A stretch of 64,000 bases of DNA from Siphlonurus alternatus (GCA_949825025.1 OX463783.1:13799628-13863627), one strand, 5' to 3'; positions 26,121 to 38,969 are shown, counted from the stretch's first letter. Notes: a model not told the origin generated them from the letters alone. Numbers and translations: made by a program.

Positions 26121-27965
26121 ATTAATTACCACATTAATGATTAAAGTCATTAAATACGATAAATTACCCTACACATTATTTGTGTGTTTTTCATCTTTAA
26201 TCTGTACCAAACGATAATCTAGTAACTTTTATACATAATTCTGAAACATACAAAAACTTAGCATACATTTTATTATGTAAAATTGTTATTATTTAAAATT
26301 TGATATCCAATTTTAGTATATTAGATCAAGTAAATATAATTGAAAATATTTAGGCTAAAATGTATACCAAGTTTTTGTCACTGGCCATAATTATGCCAGT
26401 CGAAAATACATGTGAAATAAAATCGTTGGCGATTTAAATATATGTACAGTGTAAACAATACATTATAATATTATTATTATACAATTACAACTTTTTTTCA
26501 TGTAAAATGTAAACCGAAAGAAATTTCTTGTTTTTTACTTCCAACTTCTATACTGATGGAAATAATCTTGTGTGTTTTACGTATAACGTGACAGAAAAAA
26601 AATAACTAATTGGTCTGTAGTTAAATTACGACTATTAAAAAAAATATAAATAAAATTGCTAAAATTAAGGTCTTTAGTAAATCTGTTATGATTGCAGTAT
26701 ATAGAGAATCATCATGCAATTTTGTTTCAGAAAACTTACGTTTAAAAAAAATGACATTGAGAGCAAATGAGAATTTAATATATATCTGAATTATATATAA
26801 ATCATGATATTGTAATATTTTAATAATAAAATATAGATTATGATAAATAGACTATTTTTTTGTTATGAAATTGTAATTTTTTTATTACTACAGGTCATTG
26901 ACTTATAATAAAATTTGACACATAAGTGTGAAATGATGCCACATTTATGTCATCTTAACTGTGTGGAAAAAGATATAAATTACTTTTAAGAGTAAATGTA
27001 TGTTTATTTTTTATTGTATCTGTAAAAGGGCATAAGTCCATTAGGACATTTATTTAAAGTATTAAAATATAAATTAGCACAAAAGTAACTTAAATATTAT
27101 ATAAATCATATGGATTTAACGATTTCTTTTTCTCTTTTTGTATATTAAATAAATGTTCAAATTGACTTTACCAAATTTATTTCAAATATTTTTTATTTCA
27201 GCTTATTCAGATATAATATGTTGTATTATAACCGCCCAAACAAAAATCATGAGTTATGTATTCTTAAATAATTTATGTGACTTTTAAGATTATGAAAGGT
27301 GATATAGTCTCAGCTTTTGTATGGTTTACGCCAAGTGAAAAGTCGAACCCAATCAAAAAAGATCTTGCACATGAAATAGGGCATACATTTCAAAACATGA
27401 TTTATATAATTCTTACATAGAATTAATTGTGTAACGTATGGAATTTATTTTTTACTTTTTACGATTAATATCTGCAGTCATAAAAACAGCTCTCTGTTAA
27501 GAAGGAAAAAATAAATTTAATATTGGTTTACAAATCAATTGCTTAATATGATGTGTGTGTTTTACTGATACAATTTTAACACTTAAGATTTTGATAAAAA
27601 AAATAATAAATCAAATGTGGTATCAGAAATGTAAATAAAATCTTACTCCCCTCCCCTCCAAGAAAAAACAGGTTAATTGACAATGGTCCAATGCTTCAAT
27701 TAACAATTTAATCTATTTCTCTATAAAATGAAAGTATAATTAAAATATACTTATATAAAATATAATTAAATTATATATATAAAATATATTATCCTAAATA
27801 TTCCTCAATAATTATATTGCTATCATTCTGTTAAAAGCATATTATTTACACTGCAATTTCATAATTATAATGCAACATGTTCTTTGTCTTTTGATGGTTT
27901 CTTAGTACCGCACCATGCACAATGTTCTATTTGTTCTTGATATTGATATATTAATTATGCATATC
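26121..27965. other. AT-rich spacer
   Basis: No supported gene, RNA or element. Confidence 0.5.
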
Positions 27966-28297
27966 ATGGACAACATACATGAAAAAATTTTATTGCAGAA
28001 ATGAATAAAGGGGACCAAATTATGCTACTCTGAATTTTTTCAGATTTTTTTGAAACCCAGAACTATTTTTAAATAATTATTGAAAGTGCGGCCACGCCCC
28101 CTGGAGGCTTCAAAATAGGCGTCCAGTATCTATCCTTTTTATTAAGGATTCAGGGGTGCCAACTGAAATCACAGGACTTTCAATAATTATTTAAAAATAG
28201 TTCCAAGTCTCAAAAAAATCTGAAAAAATTCAGAGTAGCATAATTTGGTACCCTCTATTCATTTCTGTAATAAAATTTTTTCATTTATGTTGTCCGT
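27966..28297. mobile_element. Foldback MITE, family B copy 3
   Basis: Starts ATGGACAACATACATGAAAA and ends TTTATGTTGTCCGT followed by TA. The arms share GCAGAAATGAATAAAGGGGA / TACCCTCTATTCATTTCTG and GCTACTCTGAATTTTTTCAG with its complement. The centre (28085-28165) holds GGCCACGCCCCCTGGAGGC and is GC-rich, not palindromic, and different from the centre of the other copies. Confidence 0.88.
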
Positions 28298-30288
28298 TAT
28301 ACATATATTTGTAATTTGACGCATAAAATTAGTCGGAATTTAAATTAAATTATTTTAAAATTAAAAATTTTTCGTTTATATAATTTTTATTATAGTTATA
28401 TAATTACTCCTAATAAATTAAATGGTAAAGTTTATAAAAAATTAATTTATTATAGTCATCCATATTTTAAGTATACTTAATCAGGATTAAAAATCTCATT
28501 AATAAAGATTAAATTAATAAAAAAAATTATATTATTATTTTTTCAACGCCCGTATAACGTTTCACAAATGCTTCCAGGCTAAATATAAATCTTATAATAG
28601 CTCTAGTTTAAAACATTTTTGACTTATTTATTGACACTTTCACAAACACTGAATGACTATCTATATACTTTAACTTGACACATTATAAACTACAAACAGA
28701 TACATTCAAGTAACTATAATTTTATATTATTAATAAATTTTGGAGTACTTCAATACCAAGGTTAAAGTAAATTTAAAGGTGTTCTAGATATTATGCGTCT
28801 CGCTGCATTATTCAAAGAAGGTGGGTCTATATTCGTTCTTTTTTTTTATATATCCAAGTCATTGAGATCAAGAGCGTGGTCCTTACTACGTATATTGTTG
28901 AAATTAAAGAGAGAGAGAGAGAGTAAATCGGGTCCACAACGGTTCTTAAAACATATCTTGGGGCGCGGGTGGATCCTCGTCTACTTGATTCAAGTCATGA
29001 GATGCGCTGTACAACCATGGGCAAAAATATTGTGAGTTTCTGTGGGAGTTAAAAAGACTCATAATTTTAATATTTTGACCTTTTTTTGTTGAAAGAATAT
29101 GTAAAAAGACATATGTTTAACATACTTCGTCATCGCCTCAAAAACCTGTTTTTATATTAACAATTGGTTGATAATGATATTTTAATATTTTTTCGGACCT
29201 TTTGTAATTTCGTAAAGAAATCCTATTGAAAAGTTTATTCGTTCCAAAGTTTAAATATTTTGTGTTTTACAAACTATTCAGACTAATTTGAAATTCCTCA
29301 AATTCAAATCTAATTTATCATAATTTGAAATTTTTCTGTATCACATTACATAATAGTATAAGTACTTGTCTTAATTAATTACATAATAAAGTAACATGAA
29401 TGCATGTTAAGATGCCTGTTTACTCGCGACCCTGTAAAGTAGGCAGCAATCTCCACACCCATATCCCATATATAAAGTGAACAGGCCTCTTAATATTATA
29501 CATTGCAGTGCTACAAGCTAAGGTAAAAGATACTTTGTGATAAAAATAAATAGATGATTCCACTTTTAATTTCTTTTCTATATTTATAATCGAAATACAT
29601 AAAATCGTACATTTGTACAAGTCATTTTTTTATTGTGCATGGAATAATTACTTTTATATATTTATGATAATCAAGATATTTTATTACGTTCAACTACTAT
29701 ATTATGAAGATTTAAAAATATAAGCTGTATACTGTATTCAAAAAGCTATATAATAAATAGAAAACTTTTTTTGTTTTAATGCATATCAAGTTATATTTTT
29801 AGATCTAATATCAGGAATCAGGATTGATGAATGTTAAAAATTTATATACTAAATAAATACTCACTTTCCTGTATCAGTAAGTCTCGATAGTAAAATGTAA
29901 ATATAATTTTATAAAAACTCCATACATACAATCATAATAATTATTTAAAATTTATTTCATAATATTTCTAATGAATAAATTAATAAAAAAAACTTTAACT
30001 TTTGTCGAAAAATATATATAAGAACAAAAATAGATCATATTATTGAATGATCACATTATAATAGTAGGTGGGATAATTTTCATCATAAAGAATATTTTTT
30101 TACATATTATAAGAACATCATGCTGTCTAGTTTAATAAAAAAAAATAAGTCCCTCCCAATATATAAAGCTGGGAGAGTTATTTTTTTTCCTGGATCCACC
30201 CACACCATCTCTGCCCATTCATATAAACTTCGTAGCAGGTCTATAGCATTGGTAGTGCCCTCCAGCTACCTTGAATTATAATTTCGTG

Positions 30289-30290
<2 letters not shown>
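28298..30290. other. Spacer with a less AT-rich patch
   Basis: 28790-29040 is closer to balanced composition, with (GA)8 near 28910 and GGGGCGCGGGTGGATCC near 28963. The 80-codon frame there shows no recognisable domain. No gene is called. Confidence 0.4.

Positions 30291-30320
<30 letters not shown>
30291..30320. repeat. (TC)15 microsatellite
   Basis: Thirty bases of perfect TC followed by ACCCACC. Confidence 0.95.
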
Positions 30321-30324
<4 letters not shown>

Positions 30325-32630
30325 ACCTTTCAAATATATAGATCAGGGCGTAGACCACACCGTATTATATTTTAAAATTTATGTTACTTTTTATGTCTTG
30401 TCATGATCTGATTCTTAGAATTTTATCATTGATATTCAATATTGTTCCTTGTATCAAAAAATATTACAACTCTTTTTTTTTATCGTATACTTTATGTTAA
30501 TATATTTAAAATTAATTATTTTTTAGAATTATATGATTCTAATCAAAATATGTTTTATGTTTTTTCCTCATCGTGATTTTTTTTTTCATACATGTATTGT
30601 ATGGTTATAAATTATCATAATAAGAAGTTGATATGGTACAGTATAAGTATTTTTATAATTCATCCGGAATTTACCGGAAATGCAAGTTTTGTAACCTACA
30701 TCTTTGCATTTTCGTGTTAATAATTTTACATTCAGAAGTTGATATTCCTGGCTTATCACTGCAAATTTTATAATCTGAAATAAAAATATGGGAACTAGAA
30801 ACTTGCTACTTCCGAATGGAATGTAAATTTAAAATTGACTGTAAAGAACACAAAATGCAGCATCTGTCAATAAAATAATGCGTTGGTGTATCAACAAACA
30901 TATTAAAGAAGGTGCATACAATATAAACAAGAATATGTAAATGAGATATAACGGATTAAAAGAAAAGAATTAGAACATTAAATTTATATCAGAGAATATT
31001 TGGAGTATAAAACGGTGAATTGTATTTTATTTGAAATTAAATTTATTTCCTGGTATAGGTAAAGTTCTTATATTTCAAGATCTAAGTTCATATAGTTCAT
31101 TTAATTTAAAAGATGTACCCAAATCACGACATAGTGCGCGTTGAAATGGATTGCATGGATCAAGGGGCATGGCCTAGCCTGGAGCAACTCTAGTATCACT
31201 GCGACAAAGTAATGCATTTTTTAATTTAAAAAAATGTTTATAATGGACGCGATTCACGAAAGAGTTGTCCAGAAAGGTAGTTAGGTTTCAATTTATATAT
31301 AATTATTTGTATACGTTTAGTTTCATTAAATTGACTTGCGCTTAACCATCATGGTTAGTGAGAAACGCGGTTATACTCCTCCATGAACTACAGTCAATAT
31401 TTTCTATATTAGGAGAGCACGCTACGTCCAAAAAATTATAAATTATACATATATTACATATAATATACACACACCCTGGGTCCAGCATTATTATGTTACC
31501 ATAATTATGGTTGTTAGCTATTGCTGTTGTTGCATAATATTCAAAAAAGAAATACTGAATTGTATCATTTTAGTATTTTCATTCTTACTGTTATAAATAT
31601 GCATGTAGTTTTGTAACTTGTTTATTGATATAAAATTATAAATTATATATCTTTGCTACGTAGTTGATGTGTGTTATAGAAACTATAATGAAAAAAATCA
31701 TATTATAATTTATTATATCATTCAGCAATTGTTATTACGACGGCCACCCATTTTATTTACCTTGACTTTGGTTATCTTAATAGAGCTGTGATATTTATAA
31801 CAATAAAGGATCGTGACCATAAATAATTTTCTGTGAAATTCAAGTGTAATATACAGAAATATCGTCATCGTGTTTTATATAAAAAAAAGTAAGTGAAAAG
31901 TTTGGCAATAACTTCCTCACGAATTTAACTTTTGACTTGACATGCTCTCTAACCATTATGTAAATAAAAATAATAAATGCAAGGACAAACTTTTCACGAG
32001 AAATCTGTATCACGAGCAGGTATATATTCTTTTTTTATATCAAGCTTGGTGGCCTAGCTTACACGGGGAATAAAAAGTTTAGTTATAGAAAATATATTTT
32101 TTTTTATGTTAGCTTACTACACAGAATTTTATACCATTCGCGTAAGAATTTATTAAACTTAGCAACGATATATTTCTCTAACATACTCGTATGATATATA
32201 ACAGACACTTCCAGAGACCTCCGTGTCTTATGACCAGGAATTTGACCAAATGAGAGTGAGGCTGATGGGTTATAGGCCAGGCCCACGTGATTTCACTGTA
32301 ACGCATATTTTACAGGAGCCTGCTGCGTCATATTGTTGTGTTGCATCAGCAGCGTGTAAGGGGAGAAAATGAAGAAAAAAAAAATTATAAATTATATACG
32401 GCAATTATTACATTTATATCGTTTCCATATCATCTGCTAGTTTATAAAGAATGCAAAAACTCGCCTTAAATAATTATACCTGGCAACAAAGTCAATTTTT
32501 CAAACATTTTTATTTATTTTTTTCAATGGTTTTAAGCGTACGGTATGACAACAGTAGGGGAAGAGAGGGGAGGTAAACAGCTGAGCGTTATCCTGTAAGT
32601 AGGCAACCCAACAATCTCGTAGCGTTGCCC
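30321..32630. other. AT-rich spacer
   Basis: No supported gene. A loose hairpin (TTTACATTC..GAATGTAAA) spans about 30724-30826. The minus frame at 32104-32286 has no motif. Confidence 0.45.
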
Positions 32631-32734
32631 TGTAGCACCAGAGAATAGAAATCTGACGTTTCTATTAGACCCTTGCATGTGACGTCAGATTCCGAGTTTC
32701 AACAGTCGTAGGCATTCTTGTTGGTGGTGCTACA
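32631..32734. repeat. 104-bp inverted-repeat element
   Basis: TGTAGCACCA at 32631-32640 is complementary to TGGTGCTACA at 32725-32734, and an inner pair AAATCTGACG / CGTCAGATT adds a second stem. GC content is higher than the flanks. It resembles a tiny MITE. No clean target duplication was found. Confidence 0.5.
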
Positions 32735-34317
32735 GCCATGATAAGACAAAACATTAAAATAAATGATTTAAAATATTAAATATTTTTTTAACTTCGCATT
32801 TTTTATTTTCATTTTCAGTCATTTATAATATATTTTTTAGATTTTTTTGCCTGCATGCAGAATTGTGTGTAATTCCATGGCACCGTCATGGCGGCCTGCG
32901 CATACATGTTTGCACTCATCCCCTGTAAATTAGACTGATTGCGTTGCATGAAAGCACCTCATACTAACTGGTCACACCGCGTTGCCGATCAGCACGGTGA
33001 GTTATCCATTTTTGGGCTAGAGTATATAGACAATATCGTATAAACAATAATAATATTTGAACCTTAGATGGATTGACACTGTATAATATATATTATATTA
33101 TAGTGATTAGGTTGCTTGCTTTTGTTTCTGCCAGCTGTTTCTATTTGCCCCATAAGCTCTCATGTTTTTTTTTCTATTGTGTTTTGAGCCTATGAAAGAT
33201 TTAATAAATAAAAAATTAAAAAATGAAATAAATCGAGTATATGACATATTTTCTCCGTGTATAAGGAATGCTATTGTATTATTACAGTAAGTAGCTTACA
33301 AAAGAAAAATACATCACGAAATTTATGCATAAATATTTTGATGAATGATATTTTATAAAGTGAAAACTTTTTAATATTTTATTCATTATTTTTTACTTTA
33401 ACATGACAAAATTTAATATTATATTATATTAATATTTTGCTAACTAATTCACTTTATTATTGTTTATTAAATTATTATATACCTTTACATTCTTTTGTTT
33501 GCAATAAATTTTTAAATCTAAGAAAATTTTCATGGTCTTTTTTACATTACTTTTATTTTCGGAAAATTGGTTCAATAATCTCGGAATTGACTGTCAAAAA
33601 TATTATATAAAAAAAAAATGCATGGCTCACCCAACAAATTTTCTTCATTAATCTGAATAATAAATATGTCTATATATATAGTGAATAATTTAAAACCCAT
33701 GATTGCAATAAAAGACTTTCATGTATTTTATTAAGAAAAAGGATTTTCTTTTGTTGAGAAATAAGCGTATAAATACTATAACATTGTAATTTAATGCTAG
33801 TCATTGAAAGATTTTTTTACGTACTTTTATACTAAAAAAATCTAAACATATATCAGTCTTTAAATATATATTATTTTTTTTACTTAAATTCCTTAAAGTT
33901 GTAATACAAGAATAAAAGTATTGCAAAACAGGATCTTCTTTTAAGATACTATCATCACAGTTTAAAAGTATAACATTAAAGGATATCAGTCTTCTATATG
34001 ATGTGACGCATACTTTTGTGTTTTTATGTATTTTCCGTATAGAATTAAAAGATTTTAAAAAAAATAATGAAAAAAAGGTTTTATATATAGATCTTTACTG
34101 TATTGAACCACCTACGCATTTATTTATATTAAATTGATTGTATTAAAATTTCATATTTTTATTAATTGAAAAATTGTGTAAAATTATTTTAAATTTTTAG
34201 GTACTGTACAATAAAAAAATTATGGTAGTTCTCATCTTCTTCGGTGATGACGCTAGTAGTGCCCAGCCTACATTAGTTCCAATGTCATAAATAATTTTAG
34301 TACATTTGACTTGTTTT
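32735..34317. other. AT-rich spacer
   Basis: No supported feature. 32860-33010 is somewhat GC-richer (GGCGGCCTGCGCATACATG) without any identified function. Confidence 0.45.
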
Positions 34318-34356
34318 GATTGAGGGAACCATGGAAACATCAATCAAAATAGTCGG
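34318..34356 (-). mobile_element. SINE centre fragment, family E
   Basis: TGATTGAGGGAACCATGGAA followed by ACATCAATCAAAATAGTCGG is the central palindromic domain in reverse. Flanks are not recognisable as SINE. Confidence 0.6.
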
Positions 34357-35313
34357 CAAAACTGAATATTTAAATACTCTAAAAAAATATAATATATTTA
34401 TATCATAACAATATACTATTGGTCAAATATATGTATCATCAAATAGAATTAAATGTAAAAAAGGATATCTGTATACCGTTTTGACTTTGATGGTAGACCT
34501 GTGTTTAAGAGCTCAAATAAATTGAATTTTGTAAACAAACTGACAGGAAATAACAGTTTCTTTGGAGACAAAAGAAACCAAATCTTTGCATGAGAAGAAA
34601 AGGTCAGATATTTTTTTAGTGACCATATCTCTTTTTAAAGTATCATGGAAATAAAAATGGAGCACTCAAAAAGAAATGCAACAATATTTTATATCCACCC
34701 ACAATATAATAAAAATAATAAAAAAAATATACATAATAAATGATATTAAAATGGTTTTATGAGAAATCTGTTCATTTAAGGTTCGCCATACGCACGTAGT
34801 TCCAGCTATTACCACCAGGTTTGCTGCTAACTTTATGACGTCAATAACGAACAATGTTATATTTTATTGAATACATATTATATATCTAAAGATTGAGAGT
34901 GTTACACGTTGTTTTAACACCATTTAGTAATGTTTTTAATCTTTTACATAACATTAAACTGAACATAAAATAGTCTCAATAAAATAATATGTAAATTTTA
35001 ATAGCCTATGGGTAACAATAAAATACAAAAAAAAATAACAAATTAGATCATTATTATATTAAAAGCTATTAGGCCTATATATTATAATAATATGTAAATT
35101 AATTCAAACAAGTAAAAAGCTTAACAAAAGAAGGTTATATTACACTTATTGGTCATAAAATTGTTCGCACTTAACTTACATATTACAATTATTATATTCA
35201 TGTTCACGAGTGACTATAACATTTGGTGACTTATAATTATATACTTATTTTAATATTACTTGCATGCAATAAATAATAATTATAATATTATAAAATACTG
35301 TTTTTGATATTTA
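34357..35313. other. AT-rich spacer
   Basis: No feature recognised. Confidence 0.5.
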
Positions 35314-35371
35314 GAGCGTTGAATTGATTTCATTAAATCACTGAAGTCAAGCAAGATTGTGAAGGTGGCCG
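35314..35371 (+). pseudogene. 5S rRNA-like fragment, second copy
   Basis: GAGCGTTGAATTGATTTCAT then TAAATCACTGAAGTCAAGCA matches the 5S stretch ACGCTGAAT..GATCACCGAAATTAAGCAG and extends to GAAGGTGG. It shares GAAGTCAAGCAA with the copy at 20281. The C-box region (GGATGGGTGAC) is absent. It could be the head of a 5S-derived SINE. Decayed. Confidence 0.5.
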
Positions 35372-35494
35372 TGCGAGGAAAAATCACACATATTTATGCA
35401 AGATTCAATTTATTTCGATTCCATTCAATTCAATACACCTGTGTAAAGCTCCCATGGATTTAAACATAATTTAAATTTATTGCTTTAAAATAAG

Positions 35495-35545
35495 TGGTGT
35501 CCATTCTGACAGAGGTTTCCACGGTTCCCTCAGTCACTCAGTCAT
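35495..35545 (+). mobile_element. SINE centre fragment, family E
   Basis: GTCCATTCTGACAGAGGTTT CC..CGG..CCCTCAGTCACTCAG is the central domain on the plus strand, 75 bases from a longer minus-strand copy. Together they make an inverted SINE pair. Confidence 0.65.
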
Positions 35546-35619
35546 GTCCAAGCAACTTTCTCATCTTCACTATTATCCAAATGTTCTGTGAAACTTTTTT
35601 TTTTTTTATTTTTTTTTTA

Positions 35620-35870
35620 GCTTCTCAACTGAACCCTACTATAGGGTACTGGCCACAATTAAGTGACTGAATTTAACCTCCCGGCTCTTTGTAGACCCTA
35701 CTATTGTGGGTTCCTTCTAAACCGGGGCGGCCATGGCCTAAGCAATCCATCCCCGCATTTGCCTGGTTATGACTGAGGAAACCATGGAAACCTCAGTCAG
35801 GATGGTCGGCAATTGATGGAGGTGAAACTTTTTTGGTTGCCCTTATACGTATTCCTAATATGGGATTTTT
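35620..35870 (-). mobile_element. tRNA-derived SINE, family E, 3' two thirds
   Basis: Read on the minus strand it has the family centre CCTGACTGAGGTTTCCATGG..TCCTCAGTCA, then AACCAGGCAAATGC, GGGGATGGATTGC, GGCCATGGCCGCCCC, GGTTTAGAAGGAACCCACAA, AAAGAGCCGGGAGG and the 3' end TAGGGTTCAGTTGAGAAG. The tRNA head is missing or not recognisable beyond about 35870. This is the least decayed 3' domain in the window and the best sequence to define the family consensus. Confidence 0.85.
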
Positions 35871-36606
35871 TTACTTGCTCTATATATACTTCGGACGTAT
35901 ACAGTATATTATAATAATATTATAGAAGATTTAAATTAAAAAACACTCTAGCATTTTTCTTCATAATGTTGTCCATTAGTTTTTTTTTATATTTAAAAAT
36001 GTATAAATTTGGCAAAAACTGCTTAGAAATATTATTTATTATTAAAAATGAATAATAAAAATTAATAACTATATTTGTATCTCAATTGACAAATCTTGTT
36101 ATTACATTTTTTTTTCGTAGAATTCAGTGTAATAAATTGAAGGTAATTTTACAATTATTGTTAATCTGACTTTATTTCACAGTTTAAAAGAATTTGCCGC
36201 TTAATTTTATGACATGACGCAAAGCAGTCTGATACTGCCTTGCATGACTTTACAAGTAATACACCCTATCTACATACAAAGTGACCTGACCACGCATAAC
36301 AATAAAACATTAAATTCTCCTATTAATGGTTATTTTAAGAATAAAAATTAAAATATTATTTTATTATGATGTATTCAGATTACAAGAGATTCGTAGAAAT
36401 ATAAAATATTATTTCATCTATATTTTTAAGAATTGCAATGTCATTCTGAAACCTACTGCGCATATATTTGATGTAAAAATTTTAATTCTGATTTATGATG
36501 TATAAATATTTAATTGAAAAAAAAATAGTACTGCACTTGACTGTGTGCTTAATTTCATAATAATAGTCAATTGGTAATTTTTTTAATGTAATATTTTATT
36601 ACCTTA
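35871..36606. other. AT-rich spacer
   Basis: No feature recognised. Confidence 0.5.
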
Positions 36607-36815
36607 AGGTGGATTCAGATGGCGACAACGGCGATGCGACGCGATTTTGTCACACAAGCTGTGAAATCCCATGCGGCGAGCGAATTCGCCAGGTTGCGGC
36701 AGCAAAATCGCGTTAATTGCGATGCTCTTTTTTTTTTAATCGCCAATAAATGTCTCAGCAAGTGCTCATTATTCGCATCGCGCTGCATGATAGAAATCGC
36801 CATGTGAATCCGCCT
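36607..36815. mobile_element. MITE family D, copy 1
   Basis: Ends AGGTGGATTCAGATGGCGA (36607-36625) and TCGCCATGTGAATCCGCCT (to 36815), complementary except two positions, flanked on both sides by TTA. The interior contains subterminal stems such as GGCGATGCGACGCGATTTTG, with partial complements near 36706 and 36775. TTA targets fit the PIF/Harbinger group. The two overlapping frames on opposite strands (36615-36807) are caused by the inverted repeats and are not genes. It is strikingly CpG-rich compared with its flanks. Confidence 0.85.
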
Positions 36816-37069
36816 TTAATGTAAAAGATAGTACATAATTTATAGCTTTAAATCCATAAGAACAATATGACGATAAGAGCATATATTTATATGTTCATGA
36901 GACACGGAGGTATCTAGGAGGGAGGGGGGTACCTTAATATATTTTTATGTGCAATAAAAGAGACGCCAAGATTCAAAATAAGACAGTATTTAAATTTTAG
37001 TTTTCAACAAGACCTATCAAAGCGTCCTATAATATTTTTACAGGTCGCTTTAAACCTGCAGTAAAAAAA

Positions 37070-37172
37070 GCCTGAAATTTTCTGGAAGTGACGTATTTCC
37101 TAATTATTTCCATTTCCGAGCTAAATAAAAGCGAAACTACGTAATTTACGTCACTTCCGGAAATTTTCAGGC
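37070..37172. repeat. 103-bp inverted repeat
   Basis: GCCTGAAATTTTCTGGAAGT GACGTA at 37070-37095 pairs with TACGTCACTTCCGGAAATTT TCAGGC at 37147-37172 (one mismatch in 26). The 51-base loop is AT-rich and has the near-palindrome ATTTCCATTTCCGAGC. Likely a very short MITE. Confidence 0.75.
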
Positions 37173-37422
37173 CTCAACTCTCCTTGTTAGACACCTAAAA
37201 TCACAATATATATCAATCTTTTGTCTTCTTTTGATCTTACAGTGTGAGTCCATTAATATTATTAATTCAGATTATTTTAACAATTATATCAAGTCATAAG
37301 CAATTCGTTACATATAAATTAAATCTAATATTATATTTTGTTAATTTTGTTCATCAGTGTAGAAAATTACGTATTTTCTATATAAGTAGCTAAGCATTCA
37401 AGAAACTTCTTTTGTGTATTAG

Positions 37423-37584
37423 TATAGATAATTTATCTGTATCAGATGTTGTTACCACGGAAGCTATAACAGAGGCAGTCTACCACAGGTGATGAAGCTT
37501 CGATGTTCGCTCTCATAGATCAGGTGGCAAGATTAATCTTTTTCTCTCTGCTTTAGTTTTGACGCCTACACCGTCAGCTGTTAA
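37423..37584 (+). other. Possible pair of small exons (weak)
   Basis: After an acceptor-like TTTGTGTATTAG, 37423-37488 reads IDNLSVSDVVTTEAITEAVYH in an open frame and ends CCACAG before GTGATG, a donor-like sequence. A 68-base stretch ends in TTTTTCTCTCTGCTTTAG, a strong acceptor, after which the joined frame continues FDAYTVSC and stops at 37584. AATAAA follows at 37670. Composition is less AT-rich than the flanks. No homologue is recognised, and the splice signals could be chance. Confidence 0.15.
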
Positions 37585-37697
37585 AGCTCGTGCTCCTGCA
37601 GCTTACTGTGCACTTTATCTATCATCAAAGGCTAATTTATTGTTGATTAAATATTGTAAAATAAACCTTATTGTAAAAATTTAATTAGAAGAAGATA

Positions 37698-38490
37698 ATG
37701 GACAACCTTCATGACATTTTTTATTGCATATTTAGATAGAGAACCTCGAGTTATTTTTCAGATATTTTTAACCCTCTAATATCCTTAAACTCGAGGGTAA
37801 ATTAAGACGCTGTGGCGTCATAGTAATGCAATGTCTTTCTCCCTATACTTGCGTGTTAAATATTTGCATGTCTATGACATCAGAGAATATATAGGTGACC
37901 TGTTAATTTTTTGATGACATCACAGCGTTTGGCAGCATGATTTTAAGGGTGTTAGAGGGTTCGAAAAAAGATAAGTAAACAAAAAAATATTGACATTGGG
38001 CTTATGGGGTGTAATTTTTTTACTGGCTCAATCAAAAGAGGAGGTCGAAAAATAACCCTTAGATTTTTTTGCGATTTTTTTAAGCACTGCATCATACCTA
38101 GAATGGAGATTAAAAATGTCTCTTGACCTGGAGGCTCCATTCGCAACGCCTATGACGTCACTACATTCTTTGGTTCAACTATATAACACTTGTAAAAAAA
38201 TATTGCATTGTTGCTTGTTTATTAAAAATAATCATTTGTTTCCATAGCAACGTGTTTGTTTAGAAACATTATATAGTTGACCCAAAGAATGTAATGACGT
38301 CATAGGCGTTGCGGATGGAGCCTCCAGGTCAAGGGACATTTTTAATCTCTATTCTAGGTATGATGCAGTGCTAAAAAAAATCGCAAAAAAATCTAAGGGT
38401 TATTTTTCGACCTCCTCTTTTGATTGAGCCAGTAAAAAAAAAAATACACCCCGTAAGCCCATACATGACTTGAGGTGTTTTATCGAGTTT
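37698..38490. mobile_element. Family B MITE copy 4, split by a nested element
   Basis: Starts TA-ATGGACAACCTTCATGACA then TATTGCATATTTAGATAGAG and ACCTCGAGTTA, the same as the copy at 49448. It also shares GACGCTGTGGCGTCATAGTAA-type centre sequence and GTGTTAGAGGGTTCG. Where the right arm should continue, a separate 465-bp foldback (37997-38461) intervenes. Sequence after it (ACATGACTTGAGGTGTTTTA) looks like the decayed remainder. The right end is approximate. Confidence 0.65.
37997..38461. mobile_element. 465-bp foldback element with 190-bp arms
   Basis: Left arm 37997-38186 and right arm 38269-38461 are reverse complements at well over 90 percent. Both begin or end with TGGGCTTAYGGGGTGTA. 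Both carry ACTGGCTCAATCAAAAGAGG, AAATAACCCTTAGATTTTTT, GCCTATGACGTCA and its complement. The loop holds TTTGTTTCCATAGCAACGTG. Flanks gACAT and tACAT may be a 4-5 base duplication. No coding capacity; the minus frame 37952-38146 lies in the arm. High arm identity suggests recent insertion or gene conversion between arms. Confidence 0.85.
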
Positions 38491-38969
38491 ATAATTGTTT
38501 ATATCCAAATACGCAAATAATGTCGTTGATTTCTCGCGAATATGAGATAGCAGGGTTAATTTTCATTAAAATGCGTCATCAGTCAGCAATCTTATCAAAT
38601 TTATCTTTGTATGGGAAAGCAGGGCAACTTTTTTTTATAGCCAATTCCTCCATTTTTTCTGTGCATGTATAATATACAATCATTTTCTAATTTTGTCTTT
38701 GCCTCTTTGGTACTGAATTATATACAGTCAACACATTAGATAAAAATTAATAATTTAAATTAATTTTTAAAAGTAATTACACTTAAAAAAGGTCTTCGAA
38801 GTTTTGTGAAATGTATTATATCTATTTTTTTAAAGTTTTATTGTTATTATCGAAATCTGGACCATAAATATCTGGAAATTTGTGCTCAACAATAAATATC
38901 TGAACTGCATCTTCTTTACAATATTTTTTTTATATAATTTAGTATTTATTTCGATCGTTGGCTTTACAG
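38491..38969. other. AT-rich spacer
   Basis: No feature recognised. Confidence 0.5.

Noticed and set aside
28793..29035. 80-residue plus frame in a less AT-rich patch
   Set aside because: It includes a GA microsatellite and no recognisable domain. The patch shares GGGTGGATCC with 30190 and looks like repeat debris.
36615..36807. Overlapping 62-residue frames on opposite strands
   Set aside because: Both lie wholly inside the family D MITE and arise from its inverted repeats.
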